From the NCBI GenBank assembly GCA_963717745.1, contig CAVQXJ010000012.1, forward strand, positions 1 through 64,000: a DNA stretch of 64,000 bases, written 5' to 3'. The notes below the pieces were generated by a model. That model was not told the DNA's origin, did no database searches, and saw only the letters and a list, made by a program, of their open reading frames with translations. This document shows positions 8,855 to 17,755 of this stretch, piece by piece (position 1 is the stretch's first letter; the number at the start of each line of letters is the position of its first letter). Position numbers and translations under genes: made by a program. Source of the DNA: JACCXG01 sp963717745 (GTDB lineage Bacteria; Acidobacteriota; Vicinamibacteria; Vicinamibacterales; 2-12-FULL-66-21).

Positions 8855-9805
8855 ATGGCGGATAATGGCTGGGTGACCATCGATCGGGCTGCAACCTCGC
8901 CGCCGTTCACCATCGGCATCATCCAGGACCATGCGGACCCCGACCCGGCGTCGAACCTGGCGCGGGCCGAAGCGCTCATCAGGCAGGCCGCCGGCCGCGG
9001 CGCACAGATCATCTGCCTCAAAGAGCTGTTCAACCATCCGTACTTCTGCAAGTCGCAGCAGTGCGATCGTTTCGATCTCGCGGAGCCGATTCCAGGGGCC
9101 ACCACCGCCCGTCTCGAGCAGCTGGCGAAGGAGCTTGCGGTGGTCCTGATCGTGCCGCTCTTCGAGCGCCAGGCACCCGGCGTCTATCGCAACTCCGCCG
9201 CGGTGATCGACGCCGACGGCAGCCTGCTTGGCGTGTATCGCAAGATGCACATCCCGGATGACCCGCTGTTCTTCGAGAAGTACTACTTCGCACCCGGAGA
9301 GTCGGCGTCGCCCGATCGTTCCACCAGCGCGCCGGGCTTCAAGGTCTGGAAGACGCGCTACGCGACGATCGGAGTGCTGATTTGCTGGGACCAGTGGTAT
9401 CCGGAAGCGGCGCGCATCACCAGCCTCATGGGGGCGCAGGTGCTGTTCTACCCGACGGCGATCGGCTGGCATCCGGACGAGCAGGAAGAGTGGGGGCAGG
9501 CGCAGGTCGAGGCCTGGCGGATCGCGCAGCGCGCCCACGCGATCGCCAACGGGGTTTACGTGGCGGCGCCGAACCGGGTGGGGCACGAAGACGAGCCTGG
9601 CACGCGCGGCATCACCTTCTTCGGACACTCCTTCATCTGTGATCCGTTCGGGCGGTACCTCGCCGAAGGCGGCGAGGGCGAGGAGATCCTGGTGGCCCGC
9701 TGCGATCCCGCCCTGATCGAAACGGTGCGGCGCAACTGGCCGTTCCTGCGCGATCGCCGGGTCGACGCCTACGGTCCGATTCTCAACCGGTATCTCGGCT
9801 CGTGA
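8855..9805 (+). CDS. aguB: N-carbamoylputrescine amidase
   Basis: 316 residues from the ATG at 8855, which follows a G-run; an extension to 8753 overlaps the divergent adaptor promoter region and is not conserved-looking. It is a carbon-nitrogen hydrolase fold with the expected Glu (ICLKELFN), Lys (YRKMHIPDD) and Cys (LICWDQWYPEAAR) of the catalytic triad. It hydrolyses N-carbamoylputrescine to putrescine, CO2 and ammonia in the cytoplasm. The stop overlaps the GTG start of agmatine deiminase by 4 nt, giving a two-gene agmatine-to-putrescine operon divergent from the ABC exporter. Confidence 0.94.
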   Translation: MADNGWVTIDRAATSPPFTIGIIQDHADPDPASNLARAEALIRQAAGRGAQIICLKELFNHPYFCKSQQCDRFDLAEPIPGATTARLEQLAKELAVVLIVPLFERQAPGVYRNSAAVIDADGSLLGVYRKMHIPDDPLFFEKYYFAPGESASPDRSTSAPGFKVWKTRYATIGVLICWDQWYPEAARITSLMGAQVLFYPTAIGWHPDEQEEWGQAQVEAWRIAQRAHAIANGVYVAAPNRVGHEDEPGTRGITFFGHSFICDPFGRYLAEGGEGEEILVARCDPALIETVRRNWPFLRDRRVDAYGPILNRYLGS

Positions 9806-10857
9806 ACGCTCCGCGCCTGCGGATGCCGGCGGAGTGGGAGCGGCATCACGCGACGTGGATCTGCTGGCCGCACCAGGAGCTCGACTGGCCCGGCAAGTTC
9901 GGCCCGATCCCCTGGGTCTACGCCGAGATCGTCCGCGTGCTCGCCGGTCACGAGCCGGTCGAGATTCTCTGCGCATCCGGGCAGGTGCTCGCCGCCGCGG
10001 CGGACGTGCTCGAGGCGCACGGCGTCTGCCGCGACCGCGTGCGTCTGCACGTGGTGCCGACCGATCGTGGCTGGCTGCGCGATTCCATGCCGACCGGCGT
10101 CCTCGACGTGACCGGCAACGCCGCGCTGGTGTCGTGGGCGTTCAACGGCTGGGCGAAGTACGACAACTACCGGCTCGACGAACAGATCGGTCGTGCCGTC
10201 GCCGCGATCACCGGGCTGCCGCTCGAAGAGCCGCGGCGCCCCGGCACCAACGACCGCATCGTCCTCGAGGGCGGGGGCATCGAGGTCGACGGCCGCGGCA
10301 CGATGCTGGTGACCGAGGAGTGGCTGCTGAGCGACGTGCAGGTGCGGAATCCCGGCATGACCCGCGCCGACTACGAGGCGGTCTTCCGCGACTGGCTGGG
10401 CATCGACCGGACCATCTGGCTGGGCGAAGGCTGCGTCGGTGACGACACCCACGGCCACGTCGACGACATCGCCCGCTTCGTCAGCGAAGACACCGTGGTG
10501 CTCGCGTTCGAGGTGGACCCGCGCGACGACAACCATGTCAGGTCGGTCGACAATCTTCGCCGCCTGGAGGCCGCATCAGGCGCCGGCCGGCCGTTACGCA
10601 TCGTCACGCTCCCGTACCCGCGGCCCGTCATTATGAACGGCGAACGGCTGCCAGCGAGCTACGCGAACTTCTACATCGCCAACGGCGTGGTGATCGTGCC
10701 GACCTTCAACGACCGGAACGATCGCGTCGCCCTCGAGACGCTCGCAGGGCTGATGCCCGATCGCGAAGTCGTCGGCATCCACGCCGTCGACCTGGTGTGG
10801 GGCCTCGGTACCCTGCACTGCCTGACCCAGCAGGAACCGGCCTCGATCCCTAAGTGA
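9802..10857 (+). CDS. aguA: Agmatine deiminase
   Basis: 351 residues with a GTG start inside the aguB stop (GTGA overlap). It is a peptidyl-arginine-deiminase-type fold. Visible are the substrate motif WPHQELDWPGKF near residue 20, the GCVGDDTHGHVDDIARF motif (about 210) and catalytic Cys in GLGTLHCLTQQEP at the C-terminus. It converts agmatine to N-carbamoylputrescine for AguB, so the pair supplies putrescine without ornithine decarboxylase. The length matches the family. Confidence 0.95.
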   Translation: MNAPRLRMPAEWERHHATWICWPHQELDWPGKFGPIPWVYAEIVRVLAGHEPVEILCASGQVLAAAADVLEAHGVCRDRVRLHVVPTDRGWLRDSMPTGVLDVTGNAALVSWAFNGWAKYDNYRLDEQIGRAVAAITGLPLEEPRRPGTNDRIVLEGGGIEVDGRGTMLVTEEWLLSDVQVRNPGMTRADYEAVFRDWLGIDRTIWLGEGCVGDDTHGHVDDIARFVSEDTVVLAFEVDPRDDNHVRSVDNLRRLEAASGAGRPLRIVTLPYPRPVIMNGERLPASYANFYIANGVVIVPTFNDRNDRVALETLAGLMPDREVVGIHAVDLVWGLGTLHCLTQQEPASIPK

Positions 10858-10873
10858 ACGACAGCCGCCTGCC

Positions 10874-11067
10874 AAAAGCTTTAACAGGAGGGTCAGGAGT
10901 TCAGGAGGAAATTCTGGTTCTCCTTTTCCGCTTGGCTTCCGTGATGGTGTGGATGTCTATCGCATACGCGAACCACGATCGGCTTGCGTGGCAATGGCCG
11001 TCAATATTTGAGCAGGAATTCAGAAAAATGAATTCCTCCTGACCTCCTGGCCCTCCTGTAAGGTTTT
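10874..11067. repeat. Inverted repeat with CAGGAGG-type arms and ~115-nt core
   Basis: The left arm 10874-10914 (AAAGCTTTAACAGGAGGGTC and on) matches the reverse complement of the right arm 11030-11067 (AAAACCTTACAGGAGGGCCA and on) over about 38 nt with few differences. The arms are built of AGGAGGTC-like 8-mers. The core (10915-11029) is less GC-rich than the genes around it. A 62-codon reading crosses it but is a by-product. It sits between convergent aguA and the ADOP remnant. A right-arm-only copy occurs at 18920-18949. Confidence 0.8.
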
Positions 11068-11089
11068 GAGGGCGGCTGTCGCAGGACCA

Positions 11090-11457
11090 TCACTCATGTC
11101 GCAGCGCCTGCATTGGCTCGACTCGCGCCGCACGGCGCGCCGGCACGTAGGCGGCGAGCAATGCCACGGCGATCATCGCGGCCGCCGACGCGGCGATTGG
11201 CACCGTGCTGTCGCCCGACACCAGAAGAAGTTCATCCGGGGCTCGCCCGGGTATCGGCCGAGCAGCTCGACCAGTTGCCCAGGGTCGCGCACCGGCAGCG
11301 CGTGGAACATCAGCGAATTGACGAGGGTGAACACCGTGGTGGTGGCGCCGACGCCGAGCGCCAGGGACAGCACCGCAATGGCGGTGAAGACCGGCGCCCG
11401 GCGCATCATCCGCCACGCGTATCGAACGTCCTGCCGCACCGTGACCCGAGCGTGCAT
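11090..11457 (-). pseudogene. ADOP-type ABC permease remnant with internal deletion
   Basis: The first ~78 codons (from ATG 11457) are a typical MacB N-terminus: QDVRYAWRMMRRAPVFTAIA, then SLALGVGATTTVFTLVNSL. At about 11225 the reading jumps, in another frame, to the last ~40 residues of an FtsX permease (LLAAYVPARRAARVEPMQALRHE). About 650 residues of a normal ~800-residue permease are missing, so this is a deletion derivative and should be non-functional. Compare the intact copy at 13851-16568. The ADOP prefix domain is also absent. Confidence 0.85.
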
Positions 11458-11561
11458 ATGGCCTCGCGCGATTGACCTGCCGGAATGCCCGGCGGGAGGC
11501 GGCCATTATATTAGTAGATTAGTACAACTTGGCAAGTGCCTCCCTGTGGAACACTCTACCG

Positions 11562-12014
11562 ATGCACAGTGCGACCGGACTGCGGGTGCTCTCGCTGTTC
11601 CTCGGCGTCTTCTTCGTGTTCATGGGCCTCGACAAGCTCGCCTGGCTGAGCGATCCCGGCCTCCTGAGCAGACAGCTCAACGACTGGCTCGCCACCAGCC
11701 CACCGGCCAGCCAATGGTACCTGCGGACGATCGCCATTCCCGGCGCACCGGTGTTCGCGCGCCTCGTGGTGGCCGGAGAGCTGGGGACTGGCGTTGCCCT
11801 CCTGATCGGATTCAAACCGCGCATCGCCGCGCTGGTGGGCCTGGTAATGGTGCTGAATTTTCACTTCGCGATGGGCGTGCTCCTTCGATACAGCTACCTT
11901 TGGAACGGCTACGGCCCGCCCGTGCTCGGTGGACTGCTGGCGCTGATCATCGGTGGTGCGGGCTTGCCGTTCTGTTTGTCAGCCGGGTCTGGACGCCCTG
12001 GACTGAAAATGTAG
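11562..12014 (+). CDS. DoxX family membrane protein
   Basis: 150 residues from the ATG at 11562 (a TTG at 11529 would add 11). Four hydrophobic segments (about 5-25, 55-75, 80-100, 110-135) and the early FVFMGLDKLAWL motif fit the DoxX/SURF4-like family. Such proteins are small inner-membrane proteins often tied to redox or thiosulfate/quinone chemistry; the role here is not inferable. The gene is divergent from the ADOP remnant and convergent with the PhoX-like gene. Confidence 0.8.
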   Translation: MHSATGLRVLSLFLGVFFVFMGLDKLAWLSDPGLLSRQLNDWLATSPPASQWYLRTIAIPGAPVFARLVVAGELGTGVALLIGFKPRIAALVGLVMVLNFHFAMGVLLRYSYLWNGYGPPVLGGLLALIIGGAGLPFCLSAGSGRPGLKM

Positions 12015-12126
12015 CGGCGGAGGAGGCCTGACCCCGGGCCCGCTCCCCCGCTGCCCGCGTATCCCAAGAGGTCGGAACCATTCCACGGACTAGCCGTGCC
12101 GACCCCAGTCCTCATATCGCTGCCGA

Positions 12127-13644
12127 TTACAGTGGTCCAGAGCTCCACGGCCCCCAGATCGCGAGCGTGGCGGCGCGCTCGTACTTCTCGGGACCGACCG
12201 GGATCTGCACTGGGCTCCGGTACGGCTGCGTCGTGCGCTCGGTGCCGCGGCCGTAGATATTGACGAAGAGGGTCTTGCCGTCCGGGCTGAAGCACGCACC
12301 AGCGAATTCGATCGAGTTGCGCAGGTTGCGCGCGATGTCGAAGACCTCGCCGGCCGGCGAGACGGCGCGGACGTGCTGCGCTGAGGTCGCGTCCTCGCAG
12401 AACACCACACCGCCCCGGGGGCTGACGCAGCAATTGTCAGGACCGTCGAACATGTCGTGATTGGACGACTCGACGACCAGCGTGATGGTCCCAGCGACGA
12501 GGTCGTGCATCCAGACCTGACCGAAGCCCATGTTGCCGCCGTTGGTCGAGATGAAATAGATCTTCCGTCTGTCATACCAGCAACCCTCGAGCCGCCGGAA
12601 GCGCGCGCCGCCGGCCGCAAGTCCCTCGATGAACACCGACGACAGAGTCTGGCCGGACACGACAGCGCTGACCGGGACGGGATCGGGATTGGTGATGGTC
12701 ACCCACTCGACTGGCAGCGGCACTCCCACGGTCTGATTGATCGCCGTTTCGTATCCCGGCGCCCCGACCACCTTCAGCATCTGGAGGACGCCAGTCGTGG
12801 CGGCCAGATCCCCGGGCTGCCTCGGCCGCCGTGACGGCACGAAGCGGTAGAACCCGGAGCCGTCGCCCTGATCCTCCGTTTCATACACCGCGCCGGTCGC
12901 CGGATCCACGGCGACCGCTTCGTGCGCGAACCGTCCGAGGTGCCGCAAGGCGACCGGTTGCGTCGGCGTGCCCGGCTGCGTGTCGAATGGGACCTCGAAG
13001 TTGTAGCCGTGATCCTGGGCGTAGCCCGTCGGCGACGCGCTCTCGAGCGTCTCCTCGGAGCTGATCCAGCTGCCCCACGGCGTCGGCCCGCCGGCGCAGT
13101 TCCGCACCGTGCCCACCAGGCTCCAGTGCTGACTGACCACCGCCCGGTGGCCATGGGGCTCGACCTCGAGCGTGGTGGTGCCACCTGCGGCGTAAGCGTC
13201 GTACGCGAAGGCGCGCGGGCCATAGTGTGTTTCCAGCCGGTGGCTGAGGATGCCCGCACTGGTAGACGTGCTGCCGGCGGGTCGCGGCCGCAGCGTGCTG
13301 GCGGCCTGTCCGTCCTCGTGATTGCGGATCAGCAGGATGTTCCCGTTGCGCATCGGGAAGGCCGCCATGCCATCCATCGCCTTCGGTGTGGGGAATCCAT
13401 CCTCCATCGGATCGCCTTCGTTGCTGACCACCCGGTAATGGAAGCCGGCCGGCAGCGCCAGGTCCTCGCCGGCCGGCCGCAGTGGACCGTAGCCCACGCC
13501 GCGACGGCCCTGCGGGTCGCCGGCGAACGCCGAGCGGGCGAGCAGTGCATCGAACAGCCCGCCGCTGACAGAGGCGGCTCCGGCTGCCACCGCGGAGCGG
13601 GCGAAGAACTGACGTCTGTTGAACGAGGACCGTTTCGGGTGCAT
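12127..13644 (-). CDS. Tat-exported PhoX/DUF839 family phosphatase-like protein
   Basis: 505 residues from the ATG at 13644, preceded by GGAGG. The N-terminus carries a twin-arginine signal (NRRQFFARSAVAAGAASV). The body has PhoX/DUF839 motifs: CAGGPTPWGSWISSEET, RFAHEAVAVDPATGAVYETED, FRRLEGCWYD, NGGNMGFGQVW, DNCCVSPRGGVVFCED and FAGACFSPDGKTLFVNIYG. Characterised PhoX enzymes are Ca/Fe-dependent periplasmic alkaline phosphatases; whether this DUF839 branch has that activity is not certain. A second, truncated family member lies at 45.8-47.1 kb. Confidence 0.88.
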   Translation of the reverse strand: MHPKRSSFNRRQFFARSAVAAGAASVSGGLFDALLARSAFAGDPQGRRGVGYGPLRPAGEDLALPAGFHYRVVSNEGDPMEDGFPTPKAMDGMAAFPMRNGNILLIRNHEDGQAASTLRPRPAGSTSTSAGILSHRLETHYGPRAFAYDAYAAGGTTTLEVEPHGHRAVVSQHWSLVGTVRNCAGGPTPWGSWISSEETLESASPTGYAQDHGYNFEVPFDTQPGTPTQPVALRHLGRFAHEAVAVDPATGAVYETEDQGDGSGFYRFVPSRRPRQPGDLAATTGVLQMLKVVGAPGYETAINQTVGVPLPVEWVTITNPDPVPVSAVVSGQTLSSVFIEGLAAGGARFRRLEGCWYDRRKIYFISTNGGNMGFGQVWMHDLVAGTITLVVESSNHDMFDGPDNCCVSPRGGVVFCEDATSAQHVRAVSPAGEVFDIARNLRNSIEFAGACFSPDGKTLFVNIYGRGTERTTQPYRSPVQIPVGPEKYERAATLAIWGPWSSGPL

Positions 13645-13850
13645 CGGTAACCTCCGACTCGTCGGCGCGCGCGGCACCGGCGCGAAATGGTCCGGCGGCA
13701 TGGAACGAGGCCAGGCCGTGGGACTGTGGTGTCAGACGATGTGCTGGTAGAAACTTCGACGCGGGATTGTGGAAGGATCCGGGTCGGGAGGCAAGATCTA
13801 TCGCTGCCGCATTCAGCGAGTCCGAAATCCGATGTACCTGTCGCTGCTTC

Positions 13851-16568
13851 CTACTCCGCCCGCAGCGCGCTGGCCGGATCGACGGTCGCGGCGTGCAGCG
13901 CCGGCCGCAAGGCCGCAGCCACCGCGACGGCGAACATCAGCGCCGGCGCCAGGACGAACACCCAGGGATCGTTGGTGCCGATGCCGGAGACCAGCGTGCG
14001 GAGCACGCCCGTCAAGGTCGACGCGCCTGCCAGTCCAGCGGCGACACCGATCGCCACCATCGACAGCGCCTGTCGCAGGAACAGTGCGACCACGCTCGAT
14101 CTCGAGGCGCCGAGCGCCATGCGCACGCCGATCTCCGAGGTCTGCTGGCCGACCGTGTGCGCGATCACGCCGTACAGGCCGACCGCCGCCAGGAGGAGCG
14201 CGAGGGCGGCGAGCCCGCCGAGCAGCGCCGTGTTGAAGCGCTGCGAGCGCAGAGAGCGGGCGACGATCTCCCGCATCAGGCGCACCTCCGAGATCGGCTG
14301 CTGCGGATCGATCGCATGGATGGCCGCCTCGACCGAGCGTGTCAGTGCAGCCACGGCCTCTCCGCGGACGACCACCGAGAAGGGCAGCAGACGGGTGCCG
14401 AGCCTGGCGTAGCCGTCGCCGAGCTGCGACATCGGCACATAGAGAATTGCCGGCGGATTCGAACCAAGGTCGTCTTCGCGCACGTTCCCGACCACGCCGA
14501 TGATCTCGCGCGCTGTCGCATCCGCGAGATCCGGCACATACGGTTGACCGACGTGGATGCGCTGGCCGATGGGATCCTGATCCGGCCAGATCTCCCGCGC
14601 CGCCGCTTCGTTGATGACGGCCACCGGCAGCGTGCCTTGGCGATCCCGGGCGTCGAACACGCGGCCGCGACGCACGGGAATCGCCAGCGTCGCGAAATAA
14701 CCCCGGCCAATCGGGCGGAACTCCGCGCTGCCCACGCCGGTTTGTGTGCCGGGCACGTACTTGCCCTCGATGGTGAACGGCAGGTCGGAGCCGAGCTCCA
14801 GCGGCAGGATATGCGCGATCGCCGCGGCGCGGACGCCCGCGATCGCCATCAGCTGCTCCTCGACCCGTTCCTGGAATTGCGCCAGCGCCGCCGGGTTCCC
14901 GTACCGCCCCTCCGGCAGCGCCACCTTCATCGTCAAAACGTCGTCGACCGCGAAGCCGGGGTCCGTCGACTGCAGGCCCGCCAGGCTCTTCACGAGCAGG
15001 AACGCGCCGATCGTGAGGACCAGCGCGAGGGCCACCTCGCCGGCGACCAGCGCATGCCGGGTCCACCGACCGGTGCGTCCCACGAGGCGGTGGCCGCTGG
15101 CCCGCAGCACCGCATCGAGATGAGGCCGCGACGATTGCCACGCCGGCAGCAGCCCGGAGGCGACCCCGGCGGCCAGCGAGATCCCTAGCGCAAAGGTGAG
15201 CACGCGCCAGTCCACGGTGATGGCCCCGGCGTACGCGATCTGCAACGGGCTCAGGAGGAGCAATGCCCGCACTCCGCCGAACGCCAGTGCGACCCCGGCG
15301 GCCCCGCCGATCGCCGCGAGCAGCAGGCTCTCGACCAGCAGCTGGCGCACCAGCGCGGAGGTGCTCGCGCCGAGCGCGATGCGCAGCGCGATCTCGTGCC
15401 GGCGGCCGGACGCCTGCGCCAACTGCAGGTTGGCGACGTTGACGCAGCCGATGAGGAGCACGAAGGCGGCGGACGCCAACAGGATCAGCAGCGACTGGCG
15501 CAGATTGCCGTAGAGCCGTTCGCGGAGCGGCCTGACGCCCACCCTCTCGCTGTCTCCCATCAATTCGGGGATGCGCGGACGCAACGTGTTGGCGGCGATC
15601 TGCATCGCGGCGCGGGCCTGGGAAATCGTGACGTCCGGTCTCAAGCGGGCGACGACCTCGAAATTGTTCGCGCGGTCCTGGCTGGCTCGATCGAACTGGA
15701 ACAGCGTCCACAGGTCGGCGACCTCGGGATACCGAAAGCCCTCCGGCATCACGCCGACTACCGTGTATGGCTCGTTGTTGAGCGCGATTGCTGCACCGAC
15801 GATGTCGGGACGCGCGCCGAGGCGGTTCTTCCAGAGACTGTGGCTGAGGACGACGAGTTTCGGACCGCCGGGCACGTCCTCGTCCTCTCGAAAGGTGCGG
15901 CCGAGATCGGGCCGCAGGCCCAGCACGTCGAAGAAGCCGGCGGAGACGTGCGATCCAGTCAGCCGCTCGGGCAGTCCCGATCCCGTGAAGTTGAAGCCGG
16001 TGCCGAGGTCGTTGTAGGCGGCGGTCTCGACGAAGACCTCGCGCCCGTGCGTCCGCCAGTGCATGAACTTCGGCACCGAGGTGTGCGCTGAAATCCGGCC
16101 GTCATACTCGCGGCCCACCTGCACCAGCCGGTCGGCCTGCGGAAACGGCAGCGGCCGGAGCAGGAGCGCGTCGACCACCGTGAAGATGGCGGTCGTCGCA
16201 CCGACGGCCAGCGCGAGGGTCAGCACCGCGGTCAGCACGAACCCCGGCTGTTTTCGCCACAGGCGCGCCGCGTAGCGGATGTCCCGCCACAGACCGCCGG
16301 CGAGCGATCGGTCCGGCGATCCCGGGGCGATCGCCGGAGGAACGTGCGACTGGCAAAGCGGTGCCATCGACCGCGCCAGCATGTTGCCCTCTCGGAAGTC
16401 CGCGAGCGCCAGCCGTGCCGCTTCCTCCGGCGATTTCCCCGCGTCGATCAGCTCCCGCCACCGGTCCTCGAGATGCTGCGACAGCTCTTCCACGACCTCG
16501 GCCTCGCGTGCCGGCGAGAGCTGGAGCGTGGACAGTCGTTCCCGGATGCGGGGTGCCCAGTCAGGCAT
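13851..16568 (-). CDS. ADOP family ABC transporter permease
   Basis: 905 residues from the ATG at 16568 (another ATG 12 nt upstream). It has an N-terminal ADOP prefix domain (about 1-75, cytoplasmic, helical, EVVEELSQHLEDRWREL), then two MacB_PCD/FtsX units: helix at about 100-125, periplasmic domain, three helices (about 370-480), further helix (about 510-530), second periplasmic domain and three C-terminal helices ending ALRAE. ADOP permeases are acidobacterial single-chain double permeases that work with a separate ATPase; none is adjacent. It is the only intact ADOP copy here. Function unknown. Confidence 0.92.
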   Translation of the reverse strand: MPDWAPRIRERLSTLQLSPAREAEVVEELSQHLEDRWRELIDAGKSPEEAARLALADFREGNMLARSMAPLCQSHVPPAIAPGSPDRSLAGGLWRDIRYAARLWRKQPGFVLTAVLTLALAVGATTAIFTVVDALLLRPLPFPQADRLVQVGREYDGRISAHTSVPKFMHWRTHGREVFVETAAYNDLGTGFNFTGSGLPERLTGSHVSAGFFDVLGLRPDLGRTFREDEDVPGGPKLVVLSHSLWKNRLGARPDIVGAAIALNNEPYTVVGVMPEGFRYPEVADLWTLFQFDRASQDRANNFEVVARLRPDVTISQARAAMQIAANTLRPRIPELMGDSERVGVRPLRERLYGNLRQSLLILLASAAFVLLIGCVNVANLQLAQASGRRHEIALRIALGASTSALVRQLLVESLLLAAIGGAAGVALAFGGVRALLLLSPLQIAYAGAITVDWRVLTFALGISLAAGVASGLLPAWQSSRPHLDAVLRASGHRLVGRTGRWTRHALVAGEVALALVLTIGAFLLVKSLAGLQSTDPGFAVDDVLTMKVALPEGRYGNPAALAQFQERVEEQLMAIAGVRAAAIAHILPLELGSDLPFTIEGKYVPGTQTGVGSAEFRPIGRGYFATLAIPVRRGRVFDARDRQGTLPVAVINEAAAREIWPDQDPIGQRIHVGQPYVPDLADATAREIIGVVGNVREDDLGSNPPAILYVPMSQLGDGYARLGTRLLPFSVVVRGEAVAALTRSVEAAIHAIDPQQPISEVRLMREIVARSLRSQRFNTALLGGLAALALLLAAVGLYGVIAHTVGQQTSEIGVRMALGASRSSVVALFLRQALSMVAIGVAAGLAGASTLTGVLRTLVSGIGTNDPWVFVLAPALMFAVAVAAALRPALHAATVDPASALRAE

Positions 16569-16698
16569 GTCGTGCTCCATGGACCCGGCAGGGGTTGATA
16601 CCTGTCATGGACAGATATTACGGGCCGGGCGTGAATCGGTTCAACGCCGATCTTTCCCAAAGCTTTTCCAAGGTCGACGGCTTATCCTGATTCACACC

Positions 16699-17655
16699 AT
16701 GCCGATACGCTCGCGCATGACGAGCTCCACGGCGCTGTCCGCACTCACGATCGCGCTCCTGACCGCCTGGCCAGCCAGCGCGAGTGCGGCCATGTGCGCC
16801 ATCGACATGGGCAGCAACACCTTTCGCCGCATTGCCGGCGCCTTCGAGAACGGGCGCTACGTACAGAGCGCCATCGAGAAGCGCACGCTCGGCGTTGGCG
16901 ACGATGTCGCCGCGCACGGGCGGATCAGCGACGCCAAGCTCGCCGAAATCAAGGAAGTGCTGGCGTCCTTCAAGGCGGCGTGCCTGAAGGAAGGAATGTC
17001 GAGGGTCGCCGCGGTCGGGACCGCCGCGTTTCGCGACGCGCCGAATGGCCCCCGGGTGGTCGCGATCGCGAAGGCGCTGGGGATCCGCATGGAGATCGCC
17101 ACTGAACGGCGCGAGTCCCAGCTCGCGTATCTGGTGGGCTCGCTCGGTCGAGACGGGTTCGCCGTCGTCGACAACGGCAGCCGCAGCATCGAGCTGGTCG
17201 TCAGGGACCGCGGCACGCTTCGGCACCTGGTGGCCACGCTCGGATACCGGGTCGCCTACGATAAGTTCTTCGCGGACGCGGCCAGCGCGGCCGACGCGGT
17301 CGCGGCCTTCGCGACCCAGGTGAAAGCGCAGGCCTCGAAAGCCCCGTTCATGAAGAGCAGAACCAGGCTGGTCGGCGTCGAATTCGGCGAGATGGCGGAG
17401 ATACTGTTCGAGCCGGCCCCCACCGAAGGCCGCATCCTGCCGCTGACCCAGCTGAAAGAGCGGCTTCAACACATCGCCGCGCTGTCCCCCGCCGGATTCC
17501 AGGCGCTGAAGAAGCAAAAAGACATCGATCGGGCGCTGCCGCGGCTGGTGGTGGCGGCGGTCCTGACCGAGGCGTTCGGCTATCCCGCGCTCGAGCTCAC
17601 CGACCGCGAGCTGGGCGTCGGTTTGATCATCGAGGCCGGCCTCGGCCGGCGATGA
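16699..17655 (+). CDS. Exported Ppx/GppA-like protein
   Basis: 318 residues from the ATG at 16699. It opens with a signal peptide (about 1-31, cleavage near ASASAA) followed at once by the Ppx/GppA phosphate-1 motif CAIDMGSNTFRRIAG. Further family features are VAAVGTAAFRDA (about 110) and VVDNGSRSIELVV (about 160). Only the N-terminal ASKHA-type domain pair is present (no HD domain). Ppx/GppA enzymes act on polyphosphate or pppGpp in the cytoplasm, so an exported form is odd; it may hydrolyse polyphosphate outside the cytoplasm or be a non-enzymatic derivative. Confidence 0.82.
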   Translation: MPIRSRMTSSTALSALTIALLTAWPASASAAMCAIDMGSNTFRRIAGAFENGRYVQSAIEKRTLGVGDDVAAHGRISDAKLAEIKEVLASFKAACLKEGMSRVAAVGTAAFRDAPNGPRVVAIAKALGIRMEIATERRESQLAYLVGSLGRDGFAVVDNGSRSIELVVRDRGTLRHLVATLGYRVAYDKFFADAASAADAVAAFATQVKAQASKAPFMKSRTRLVGVEFGEMAEILFEPAPTEGRILPLTQLKERLQHIAALSPAGFQALKKQKDIDRALPRLVVAAVLTEAFGYPALELTDRELGVGLIIEAGLGRR

Positions 17656-17670
17656 GCACCACGCGGCTGA

Positions 17671-17734
17671 TGAAAACCCCGCGTGTCAAGGGAGAAGGCC
17701 TTATCCCTTTTCCCTTGTCGGCGACACGTTTTCA
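17671..17734. terminator. Hairpin with AAGGGA-type inner arms (family B copy 1)
   Basis: TGAAAAC (17671-17677) pairs with GTTTTCA (17728-17734), GTGTC with GACAC, and AAGGGAGAAGG with CCCTTTTCCCTT. It lies 15 nt after the Ppx-like stop and may act as its terminator. The phrase CCCCGCGTGTCAAGGGAGAA recurs at 47168 and, with one change, at 30687. Confidence 0.65.
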
Positions 17735-17755
17735 GCAACCTGCTAGTCCGCATCG

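Noticed and set aside
10854..11042. 62-codon reading after aguA
   Set aside because: It lies inside the CAGGAGG inverted element, starts within the aguA stop region without an RBS, and ends in the right arm.
13813..15711. 632-codon minus-strand reading overlapping the ADOP permease in another frame
   Set aside because: Low-complexity shadow; the 905-residue permease frame has all family motifs.
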